A program made the translations under genes and the position numbers. Under the pieces are notes generated by a model. The model was given only the letters and a program-made list of their open reading frames with translations. It ran no database searches and was not told the DNA's origin. DNA of 10,242 bases from an uncultured Lachnospiraceae bacterium (GTDB lineage: Bacteria; Bacillota; Clostridia; Lachnospirales; Lachnospiraceae), in NCBI GenBank assembly GCA_902783735.1, contig CACZSE010000074.1:1-10242 (forward strand). Direction: 5' to 3'. Positions 1-7,184 of the stretch are shown piece after piece (the first letter of the stretch is position 1; each line of letters starts with the position of its first letter).

Positions 1-1152
1 CGCACCTTCTTTTGTGAATACGGCATCAGAGACCGTTACGGTCGCTTTTGAGATGTTTGCGGGTTTTATATTTATGTTTTTCTTTATTTTACCGCTGTAT
101 CTTCCTTTAAGACTGAAGATCACCTCGATCTTTCCCATATACCCGCCGTTTATCATTTCAATGTCATAATCGGTCGAAGGTTTTAATATATTTCCGTTCG
201 CATCGTATAGTGTTATCTGCTTATATCCTCCCGCCTTTATGTAAGGGTCGTTCGGATTGAAGATATCATTTATTCCCAATGCATTTCCGGTATATTCCGG
301 GGCAGTGCTGAGTCCTGCTACCTTTACTTTCGAAGCCGGGATACCTGTTATCTCTACATTAAAGGTCTTGTCACCTGCATAGACTGTTCCCGAACCGTTC
401 AAGCCATGTACGGAAACAGAATATTTTCCGGTATCAGTGAGTGACATATCATCAACCGTAAAGTCTGTACCGTAAATAAGCTGCGTTTTTCCGTTCATAA
501 CTTTACACAATGCATCCTTACCGGAAGCATTGTCAAAGAGATCAGTCAGTTTATAAGGGCTTCCATTCCATATGAGCTTTGGAACGATAACCTTTACGCT
601 GCTCATAGATACAATACCTTCCGCTTTGGGATCTATAGCTCTTACCAGGATCTTTTTTTCAAATACACCGGTATAATTTCCTTTTGCACCTATTGTGATC
701 TCATATTCACTGCCGGCCTGTGTTTTGGTCTTGGCAGAAAGCAGTTCTCCATTTGGCCTTAAAGTATATGTTAAATAATAGTCTTTATTTAATGAAAGCT
801 TTTTCCCTTCCATTGTAAGAACCGGCTTTATGCTGCCAAGAGCAGTTGCAGCTTTGACAGCAAGATCGTTTTCCGAAACAAGAGAAGCGTTATTCAGATC
901 CTGAGGTTTTATCGTAAATGTAAACTCGGCTGTCTTTGTATAATTCCCCTTGCCCTTTATGATGACCTTCGGGGCTTTTTTGCCGTAGGATACATCAGCC
1001 GCTGCTTTATTGTTTGCATATGTAACCGTATAGTCCCTGTTCTCCCAAAGTCTGTCGGTTCCGTAAAATACCTTTATGCGATCTGAAAATGTAATGCTTT
1101 TATCACTGAAAACCGCTGTATGAACACTGTTTGGTGCATCCTTATATACTAC
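1..1152 (-). repeat. Array of divergent beta modules with GKGNYTG-type signatures
   Basis: Protein-level repeats in the C-terminal part of the large surface protein, roughly residues 1070-1453 and continuing off the left edge. Each unit is about 90-100 residues and shares a layout: a valine-rich opening strand, a phrase such as YGTDRLWENRDYTVTY or YGTDFTVDD, then a glycine-rich closing element (KGKGNYTKT, GAKGNYTGV, SLKGRYSGK), then a strand such as FTIKP or INIKP. I count four units. The copies are diverged at DNA level, so this is an old duplication rather than a recent expansion. Similar modules are common in secreted proteins of Lachnospiraceae. Confidence 0.6.
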
Positions 1153-4100
1153 GGTTGCATCATCAAATAAATACCATATATCCTCGGGAACGGCCGATGC
1201 TTTTTTCCAGTAGTCTTTTGCCTTTTGACTTTCTATGTCACCCCAGTTATTTGCTATATAGTAGTTAAAGGTTGATTCAGGACTGTCTTTATAACCCTCC
1301 TTAACGGCTATAGCTCTTATAACGGTATCTTTATCTATCGTAATGGCGTCGGTATACAGAGTACTGTTTTTTGAAGGCTTACTCTTGTCTGTCGTATAAT
1401 ATATTGCTGCTCCGACGGTATCGGTCTTAAGTAATATACGTGTTCCGCCTGATACAGTTCCCTGCGCGATATTCGAAACAGGCGATTGAACCGTAGGGAT
1501 CGGGTTAACTGTTACGACACATGTGTCACCATAAAGACCGTCTTTTGTCTTTGCGCTTATGTTTACTGTCTTCGACTCGGTAATATCGGTTTTTGCGGTG
1601 ACAACACCGTTACCGTCCACCGTGGCTACCGTTGTATCCGAACTGCTCCATATCAGAGAGCTCATGTTATAGTCCACACCAATAAACCTTACAGCGACGG
1701 TACCTTTTGAACCCTCTCTTGAAACAAGGGTCATGGTATGTTTTTCAAAGACTATGGTTGATTTTTCGTGAACATTTATGACATTGCTGTCAGCAAGATT
1801 TCCGTATTTATCCTTAACAGTACACTTAAACACCTTATCTATTGACTTTTCATCTATTATAATGTTTAAAGTCGCTGTCTTATTTCCCTTATAGGTTGAA
1901 GCTTTCCACGGGCCCGCCGGACTATCAGCCACATACCACTGATAGGTAAGACCGTCTCCCTTTGCTTCTATACTTACAGGTACTGTGGTTCCTTTTATCT
2001 CAACAACATCTTTTGGCTGAGTGATGATCTCAAGTGTGGTCCTGGCTTTTACCGCAGCACTTCGCTTGACTGAACCGGAAAGATCCTTAAGCTCGCACCT
2101 ATACTTTAATTTGAACGTATTCTCATCCGCTGTAAGGGTAAGATCTGATGTATTTGCCCCGTTTGAAACATCAGGCTTTATCTCTTCCCATTTACTTCCG
2201 TTTGAAGAACAAAACCACTGGTATTTTGAAACACCTATGGTCCTGACGGAAAATCTGACTTTTGAACCCAGCTTGCAGTATACATCCTCGGCGTTCTTCA
2301 ATATATCGTAGGCCGTATCACTGATAACCTCATATCCTATCGAATCCCTTAATGTACAACGATAAAAGGGCGTATCCTGACTGTATTTTTTGATCTTAAG
2401 CTTAGCTGTATCGAATCCTTCGGCTTCTGCAGATGTTACGGGACTCCATGTTACTCCGTCCTTACTCATGGTCCATGTAAAACTCTCCGCTCCCGTCACA
2501 TCTATTGAAAGCTCCAGATCAAAACTGCCGTCGTTATTTTGAGTCTTCTGTGAAACGTAGGGCTGCTTTGATATGCGGATATTCCCCGGATTAAGGCAAT
2601 GGATATATGCACCGTTCTCATCCTTTGTTGCCCAATAGATCATGCCGTTTAAGACTGCAGGATCCGTGTCTGCGGCAAGATGACATGAAGGAACGCTCCT
2701 TACACCGCTCTCCACACTTCCGTCCGAGTTCATTACGGTAAAATACGTTACAGCGTTTTCGTTATTATATGAATCATACGATCGTTTTTCCCAAAGAACA
2801 CCGAACCTGTTATCACCTATGGAAACAACCTTCGGATTTGCGGCATAGCTTGAACTGTCGTAGGAAGTCAGCCAGATAATCCCGTAGTTTACTTCCCCTC
2901 CCGTTAAGAACAGATTTGTCTGAGGGTTTGAAGGTCTTTTATCTTCAGGAGTTCGTGTAACTCCGGCTACTGCATACTTGTCCTTTATGTCGGAAATGTT
3001 ATAAAAGTTATCTTTAAATATCTGTATGAACAGATCCCTTGCGGCATTGTGTCCCAGATATCCGCTGCTGGGTGCTTCCGCAAGAGAAAGCTTTCTTTCG
3101 GAACTGCCGGCAAAAACATATCCGTTTTCCAGCTCTGCCCAGCCTCCTAACTGCGCAAATGTCTCATTGTATCCGTAGCTTCTTGCGGCTCCTTCTCTGA
3201 AATTGAAGGTATAAAAGTCGTCATCCGACGAAAGCCAGAATCCGCTTTCATTCTGAAATTCCGATATCTTTGTGATATGGAAGCCTCGATCGTATGCATC
3301 TCCCTGATTTAGAGCGATAAATCCGCCGTTTTTAAAAGGATATAACCTCTGGTCAAATGAATGGCTGGTATAGGCCGTGTTTGCATATACTCTGCTTAAG
3401 TCAGAGCTGTTGGCATAGATCATCATATTTGACTGATGACCGTTAAACATTAATCTTCCGTAGTTGACGGCAACTATTCCGTTTTTTACCGCGATAGCAC
3501 AGTTTCCGGCATGAAACGGTTCCTTTGTTCCCCAATCATCACCGCTGTAAGGATTTGTTTCCTTACCCATAAGAGTCAGTTCTGCCAACAGATTACCCGA
3601 GTAGTTATATTTTGCCACACTCATGGTCTTATCCGTAGATGACCCCGATTTACCTCTTGCCACATAATAGTTTCCGCTGTCATCACAGGTAATGCTTCCA
3701 AACAGGCCATAACCCGACTTTAAAGTTACCTTTTCGATAAGCTTCATGTTTGAAGGATTGTATTTTTGTACAATGGTACTGCTGCCCGACGGATAAGCCA
3801 CATTAATGCAGTTTTTATGATCGATAAATGTAACTACCTTTGGAGTGGCTGCGTAATAACTGTTATCGGGTATTCTCGATGAATCCAGTTCGGAATCTAT
3901 GCTTATGGCGTAATTCTTGATATTTGCCGAAGTCGTCGCCATAACATGATCCGATAATATCGACTCTCCACCTGCGGGCTCCGAATCATACGGTCCCCCA
4001 AAACGTGAATTCATTATCTCTTCCTGCGTAGGAAAATATAAACCAAAGCCTTCATACGGATCGGTCTTTCCCTGATCATCCTTAACCGGAACGGTCTCAT

Positions 4101-4359
4101 TTTCACTGACACTGTTGTCGGAAATGCTGTTATCAGATACGCAGTTTTCTGAAACGGTTTCTTCCAAAATGACCTCATTTTCATCATCCGAAAAAACTTC
4201 TTCATTTTCATTACCTGTTGACTCTGTTTCTTCTGCTGCTGTTTCAGCATATGAAGCAAACGAAAAAGGAGGTAATGTTGTAACTGACATGACTGTCGTC
4301 AGAACAATGACCATACCTCCCGCGATCTTACTTTTTACCTTACCGATCTTTTTTTGCAT
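1..4359 (-). CDS. Large secreted multi-domain Ig-like surface protein, 3' end outside the window
   Basis: All 1453 codons read from the ATG at 4359 to base 1 are open; I checked each in-frame triplet and found no stop, so the protein continues past the left edge. GGAGGT at 4371-4376 supports this start. Residues 1-38 are a signal peptide (basic MQKKIGKVKSK start, hydrophobic core, likely cleavage after SYA). An acidic linker with four VSDNS-like pentapeptides (69-88) follows. Residues about 145-592 are short beta-like segments resembling a propeller. Then come three Ig-like modules with YQW- or FTW-type cores (about 595-685, 686-772, 774-853), a BIG_2-type module (about 860-952, with WSSSDTTVATVDGNGVVTA), a chitobiase C-terminal-like module (954-1036, with AIYYTTD), and about four Lachnospiraceae-style repeats containing DYTVTY and GKGNYTG (1070-1453). 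The role is probably cell-surface adhesion or substrate binding; no catalytic motif is visible. The anchor, if any, lies outside the window. Domain names come from recalled motifs and the propeller is inference. Confidence 0.9.
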   Translation of the reverse strand, partial: MQKKIGKVKSKIAGGMVIVLTTVMSVTTLPPFSFASYAETAAEETESTGNENEEVFSDDENEVILEETVSENCVSDNSISDNSVSENETVPVKDDQGKTDPYEGFGLYFPTQEEIMNSRFGGPYDSEPAGGESILSDHVMATTSANIKNYAISIDSELDSSRIPDNSYYAATPKVVTFIDHKNCINVAYPSGSSTIVQKYNPSNMKLIEKVTLKSGYGLFGSITCDDSGNYYVARGKSGSSTDKTMSVAKYNYSGNLLAELTLMGKETNPYSGDDWGTKEPFHAGNCAIAVKNGIVAVNYGRLMFNGHQSNMMIYANSSDLSRVYANTAYTSHSFDQRLYPFKNGGFIALNQGDAYDRGFHITKISEFQNESGFWLSSDDDFYTFNFREGAARSYGYNETFAQLGGWAELENGYVFAGSSERKLSLAEAPSSGYLGHNAARDLFIQIFKDNFYNISDIKDKYAVAGVTRTPEDKRPSNPQTNLFLTGGEVNYGIIWLTSYDSSSYAANPKVVSIGDNRFGVLWEKRSYDSYNNENAVTYFTVMNSDGSVESGVRSVPSCHLAADTDPAVLNGMIYWATKDENGAYIHCLNPGNIRISKQPYVSQKTQNNDGSFDLELSIDVTGAESFTWTMSKDGVTWSPVTSAEAEGFDTAKLKIKKYSQDTPFYRCTLRDSIGYEVISDTAYDILKNAEDVYCKLGSKVRFSVRTIGVSKYQWFCSSNGSKWEEIKPDVSNGANTSDLTLTADENTFKLKYRCELKDLSGSVKRSAAVKARTTLEIITQPKDVVEIKGTTVPVSIEAKGDGLTYQWYVADSPAGPWKASTYKGNKTATLNIIIDEKSIDKVFKCTVKDKYGNLADSNVINVHEKSTIVFEKHTMTLVSREGSKGTVAVRFIGVDYNMSSLIWSSSDTTVATVDGNGVVTAKTDITESKTVNISAKTKDGLYGDTCVVTVNPIPTVQSPVSNIAQGTVSGGTRILLKTDTVGAAIYYTTDKSKPSKNSTLYTDAITIDKDTVIRAIAVKEGYKDSPESTFNYYIANNWGDIESQKAKDYWKKASAVPEDIWYLFDDATVVYKDAPNSVHTAVFSDKSITFSDRIKVFYGTDRLWENRDYTVTYANNKAAADVSYGKKAPKVIIKGKGNYTKTAEFTFTIKPQDLNNASLVSENDLAVKAATALGSIKPVLTMEGKKLSLNKDYYLTYTLRPNGELLSAKTKTQAGSEYEITIGAKGNYTGVFEKKILVRAIDPKAEGIVSMSSVKVIVPKLIWNGSPYKLTDLFDNASGKDALCKVMNGKTQLIYGTDFTVDDMSLTDTGKYSVSVHGLNGSGTVYAGDKTFNVEITGIPASKVKVAGLSTAPEYTGNALGINDIFNPNDPYIKAGGYKQITLYDANGNILKPSTDYDIEMINGGYMGKIEVIFSLKGRYSGKIKKNINIKPANISKATVTVSDAVFTKEGA
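4096..4155 (-). repeat. Four tandem [VI]S[DE]N[SCE] pentapeptides in the surface protein
   Basis: Residues 69-88 of the surface protein read VSENC, VSDNS, ISDNS and VSENE in succession. They sit in a low-complexity acidic stretch directly after the signal peptide and before the folded region. The same kind of pentapeptide string is, from memory, frequent in exported Lachnospiraceae proteins; no function is known to me. A flexible spacer through the cell wall is the simplest guess. Confidence 0.75.
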
Positions 4360-4411
4360 ACCCTAAGACAACCTCCGTATTTACATTCCTACAATAAAAA
4401 CTGTTTCATTA

Positions 4412-4441
4412 ATTATATCACTCAAAATGACAATATGCACA
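4412..4441 (-). promoter_or_regulatory. Promoter of the surface-protein gene
   Basis: A perfect TATAAT (minus strand, 4412-4417) is preceded by TG at the extended -10 position (TGATATAAT). Seventeen bases upstream is TGTGCAT (4435-4441), which is far from the usual TTGACA. The start of transcription would be near 4405, leaving about 45 untranslated bases before the ATG at 4359 and including the ribosome site at 4371-4376. The weak -35 suggests either reliance on the extended -10 or help from an activator. Confidence 0.6.
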
Positions 4442-4449
4442 ATTTGTCA
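4428..4449. promoter_or_regulatory. Dyad TGACAA-N10-TTGTCA, candidate operator
   Basis: Perfect 6-base arms (4428-4433 and 4444-4449) flank a 10-base centre that contains the TGTGCAT element of the minus-strand promoter. The position, across the -35 region, fits a regulator binding site for the surface-protein gene, and it lies about 75 bases upstream of the symporter promoter. Binding is inference; only the symmetry is seen. Confidence 0.4.
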
Positions 4450-4501
4450 GCCGTTATATAAGTCAACCATAAATCTTTACTGTATTTATATATGACATTC
4501 C

Positions 4502-4531
4502 TGTGCATCTTTTTTCCGATTAGTGTATAAT
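4502..4531 (+). promoter_or_regulatory. Promoter of the symporter gene
   Basis: TATAAT at 4526-4531 is preceded, after 17 bases, by TGTGCAT at 4502-4508. This is the same element at the same spacing as in the divergent surface-protein promoter. Transcription would begin near 4538. That is only about 5 bases before the ATG at 4543, which argues that translation starts at the ATG at 4561. Confidence 0.55.
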
Positions 4532-4560
4532 CAAAGAAAAACATGAAAGCTGGGAAAATT

Positions 4561-5946
4561 ATGGAGAATTTTGCAGATTACAGTGTATGGGGTGGATTTT
4601 TACTTGTTGCAGTGCTTTTATTGGCTGTCATAACTGCCAATACCTTAAAACGAATGATCAAACCGTTACACAACTCACTGATTCCGGCATCCGTTTTAGG
4701 CGGCCTTATCCTGTTGGTAATTTCATTCATTTATAAGCTTATCTTTGGACAGGAAATGCTTGAAACATATTTCTTCGGAACAAACGGAAGCGCAAATCTG
4801 GAGATCATAACCTACCATTCTCTGGCTCTCGGTTTTATTGCAACCGCGTTTAAGTCTCAGCAGATAAAGGCTTCAAAAAAACGTTTATCTGAAATCTTCA
4901 ATACCGGTCTCACTACAGTTTCAACTTATCTTTTACAGGGAGTATTCGGACTCTCTGTTTCCATTCTTGCAGCTTTGATAGCACCCGGATTCTTTAAGGC
5001 AGCCGGCCTTTTACTCCCCTTCGGATACGGACAGGGCACCGGTCAGGCACTCAACTATGGAAATATTTATGAATCCGATTATGGTTTTATCGGTGGAAAG
5101 AGTTTCGGACTCTCAATAGCCGCTCTTGGGTTTTTAAGTGCAAGTATCGGTGGAGTAATATATCTGAATATACTAAAGAAAAAGGGAGTTTTGTCACAGA
5201 AAAAAGAAGGAAACAATGTCATTGCCTTTAATGAAATACAGGGAAGAAACGAAATTCCCATGCAGGAGAGCATGGATAAGATCACCATTCAGCTTTCTTT
5301 TACAACATCAGCCTACCTTATAACTTATCTTGTCATGAAATACTTAAGCATGCTCATTCCCGGAATGCGTTCCGTTATCTTCGGCTTTAACTTTTTATTG
5401 GGTGTTATCATTGCTACTGTCATGAAGACCATTATAGGAAAGCTTACCAAACGCGGCGTTATCCACAGAGTTTATATCAGTGATTTCCTTATGACCAGGA
5501 TCAGCAACTTTTTCTTCGATCTTATGGTTGTTGCCGGTATCGCTGCGATAAGGATAAACGTCCTTTTAAACTACTGGGTGATTCTGTTGATTATGGGTGT
5601 TTTAGGTCTCATCATCACATTTATATATAATCACATTGTAGCTGATAAGCTGTTTCCGGAATATAAAAGAGAACAGTTTCTCATGATGTACGGCATGCTG
5701 ACCGGAACAGCCGGAACAGGTACGATCTTACTCAGGGAAGTTGACCGTGAATTCAAAACTCCCGCTGCCGATAATATGGTATATCAGAACTTCCCGGCAA
5801 TAGTTTTCGGTTTTCCCATCATGATCCTTGCTACCTTAGCACCTGTTCATCCATATTTATGCCTTAACATATTTATTGGTCTGTTTATAGTCTTAAACCT
5901 TATTCTTTTCAGGAGTAAGATCTTTCGAACCAAAGCAGGTACTTAA
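4561..5946 (+). CDS. GltS-type sodium:glutamate symporter family protein
   Basis: A 461-residue polytopic membrane protein with roughly 11-12 hydrophobic segments in two halves joined by a charged loop (about 205-238). It resembles the sodium/glutamate symporter (GltS) family: the early SLIPASVLGGLI segment, the glycine/threonine-rich GYGQGTGQA loop (155-163) in the first half, and a matching GMLTGTAGTGT loop (378-388) in the second. These fit the paired re-entrant loops of that fold. Expected role is Na+-driven uptake of glutamate or a related acid, but it is longer than E. coli GltS (401 residues) and divergent, so the substrate is uncertain. I chose ATG 4561 (GGGA six bases upstream) over ATG 4543, which has no ribosome site and lies about 5 bases after the predicted transcription start; 4543 would add six residues. 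The gene has its own promoter, and its last 38 bases overlap the convergent acyltransferase gene. Confidence 0.8.
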   Translation: MENFADYSVWGGFLLVAVLLLAVITANTLKRMIKPLHNSLIPASVLGGLILLVISFIYKLIFGQEMLETYFFGTNGSANLEIITYHSLALGFIATAFKSQQIKASKKRLSEIFNTGLTTVSTYLLQGVFGLSVSILAALIAPGFFKAAGLLLPFGYGQGTGQALNYGNIYESDYGFIGGKSFGLSIAALGFLSASIGGVIYLNILKKKGVLSQKKEGNNVIAFNEIQGRNEIPMQESMDKITIQLSFTTSAYLITYLVMKYLSMLIPGMRSVIFGFNFLLGVIIATVMKTIIGKLTKRGVIHRVYISDFLMTRISNFFFDLMVVAGIAAIRINVLLNYWVILLIMGVLGLIITFIYNHIVADKLFPEYKREQFLMMYGMLTGTAGTGTILLREVDREFKTPAADNMVYQNFPAIVFGFPIMILATLAPVHPYLCLNIFIGLFIVLNLILFRSKIFRTKAGT

Positions 5947-7063
5947 CGGCATTGAAGGTTTTACTTCCCAGTATCTCGTAGTGCTGTGACCAACCTTCTA
6001 CATGGATGCTCAGCCTGTTCCTCTGAACAATATCAATACTGCTTATATGTGAGATATCAAGGCGCTCTTCTCCTACCAGGATACTGTCCCGGTATGCATA
6101 AAGAGTGCTTTTTTTCTCTTCTGATATCTCATGTTCGGGATTTAACAACGTAACTGTTACCTCATCCTGCCACATAGGACCTTCATTTTCCGATAAAAGC
6201 TTTTTTTGAAGGAGTTCTTTTTGTTTATCAAAATTCTCTGTGATGGATACTCTTTCATTGTTACTGTCTGTAAGATATCCGTATTCATCCATCACCATCT
6301 CATAACCGCAGGAGCAGCTGCATTTATTCTTTCTTGAAGAAAGTGTTCCTATCGATCCACAGGCCGGGCAGATAAACAAAAGAGTCTCAAGGTATTCGGC
6401 CCTTCTTGAGTTTTTATATCTTATGGGGACAGCAGTCTGTTCCTCATATGCATCCGTATAAAGCCCTTCTTCAATTGTCTTTTGGATCTCTTCATCAGAC
6501 ATGACTAAAAGATCATCGTAAGAAAGCATCCTTACGACCTTTCCCTGCATTTTGCCTTTTCTTATGCCTTTCCCCCATCTCGGGGTTGTGAGATATCCTC
6601 CGTTCAATCTGTATATAATGATTGTAGCCCCGGTAATTGTAGCGATCTTACCTATTGAATCCGATATTTTACCTGTCCTTCCGTCAAATGAACGATTCCC
6701 CTCAGGAAATAATGCCACGCTTCGTCCCTGTTTTAACCTTTTTGTTATGGCCTTCAGTGTAACAATTCCTTTGCTGCCTTTATCATGAAGTATAGGTTTT
6801 AGTTTTAAAGCTGCCCATTTTGCTACCGGTCCCATTCTCATTATGCTTTCCGTTGCCACAAAGTCCATAGGCTGAGCTGACACTAAAGCCAGCAGAAAAA
6901 AATCATAATCTGTGTTATGATTGCACAAAATAAATCTTGGTCCCTCTGTCTGCGGGATCGGATCTCCGGAAAAACAAAGCTTCTTAGACACGATCCTGCT
7001 TAGTGTCCTTCTGCCTATTCTATAGAATCTGTTGTAAAATGAATAATCTTCCGTTTTGCTCAT
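5909..7063 (-). CDS. PlsC-type acyltransferase with zinc ribbon and C-terminal extension
   Basis: A 384-residue protein. Residues about 40-210 form a 1-acylglycerol-3-phosphate acyltransferase (PlsC/LPLAT) domain: the catalytic HX4D box is in NHNTDYD (H49, D54) and the substrate-binding box is FPEGNRS (119-125). Such enzymes transfer an acyl chain to lysophosphatidic acid at the membrane. Residues 232-252 make a zinc-ribbon-like cluster (CPAC, then CSCSC), absent from classic PlsC. Residues about 295-384 look like a small beta domain ending in a helix, perhaps PH/GRAM-like; that is a guess. With these additions the acceptor may differ from standard phospholipid synthesis. I start at ATG 7063, with AAAGGA eight bases upstream; the frame can be extended to a TTG at 7114, but that lies inside the promoter. 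The stop overlaps the symporter gene from the other strand by 38 bases. Confidence 0.85.
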   Translation of the reverse strand: MSKTEDYSFYNRFYRIGRRTLSRIVSKKLCFSGDPIPQTEGPRFILCNHNTDYDFFLLALVSAQPMDFVATESIMRMGPVAKWAALKLKPILHDKGSKGIVTLKAITKRLKQGRSVALFPEGNRSFDGRTGKISDSIGKIATITGATIIIYRLNGGYLTTPRWGKGIRKGKMQGKVVRMLSYDDLLVMSDEEIQKTIEEGLYTDAYEEQTAVPIRYKNSRRAEYLETLLFICPACGSIGTLSSRKNKCSCSCGYEMVMDEYGYLTDSNNERVSITENFDKQKELLQKKLLSENEGPMWQDEVTVTLLNPEHEISEEKKSTLYAYRDSILVGEERLDISHISSIDIVQRNRLSIHVEGWSQHYEILGSKTFNAVKYLLWFERSYS

Positions 7064-7100
7064 ACTGTTTTTCCTTTGAAGAACTGTATTTTCAAAAACA

Positions 7101-7130
7101 ATTATAATACACAAAAAGCAGCCCTGTCAT
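7101..7130 (-). promoter_or_regulatory. Promoter of the acyltransferase gene
   Basis: Minus-strand TATAAT (7101-7106) and ATGACA (7125-7130; five of six matches to TTGACA) are separated by 18 bases. The predicted transcript starts near 7094, about 30 bases before the ATG at 7063. The -35 element sits in the loop of the preceding gene's terminator hairpin. Confidence 0.65.
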
Positions 7131-7145
7131 GACTAAAGGCTGCTT
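7111..7145 (-). terminator. Intrinsic terminator after the substrate-binding protein gene
   Basis: Perfect 8-base arms AAGCAGCC / GGCTGCTT (7138-7145 and 7116-7123) enclose a 14-base loop. On the minus strand the right arm runs into TTTTTGTG. It begins 39 bases after the stop of the binding-protein gene, which fits a rho-independent terminator. Confidence 0.75.
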
Positions 7146-7184
7146 ATTGTGCGTAAATTCTTAATTTGTTGTTTCGATCAAATA

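Noticed and set aside
1486..2311. Plus-strand frames of 74 and 96 codons opposite the surface protein
   Set aside because: Both are antisense to Ig-like modules with recognisable motifs and have no supporting ribosome site or homology signal that I can see.
4014..4259. Short open frames on both strands at 4014-4366 within the surface-protein gene
   Set aside because: They are alternative frames of the signal peptide and acidic linker; the long 1453-codon frame explains the region.
5954..5998. Inverted repeat GAAGGTT / AACCTTC downstream of the symporter gene as a terminator
   Set aside because: The loop of 31 bases is long and no T-run follows in the plus direction; it is inside the acyltransferase coding sequence.
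7064..7114. Upstream TTG start adding 17 residues to the acyltransferase
   Set aside because: The TTG lies upstream of the -10 and predicted transcript start, and has no ribosome site; ATG 7063 has AAAGGA at good spacing.
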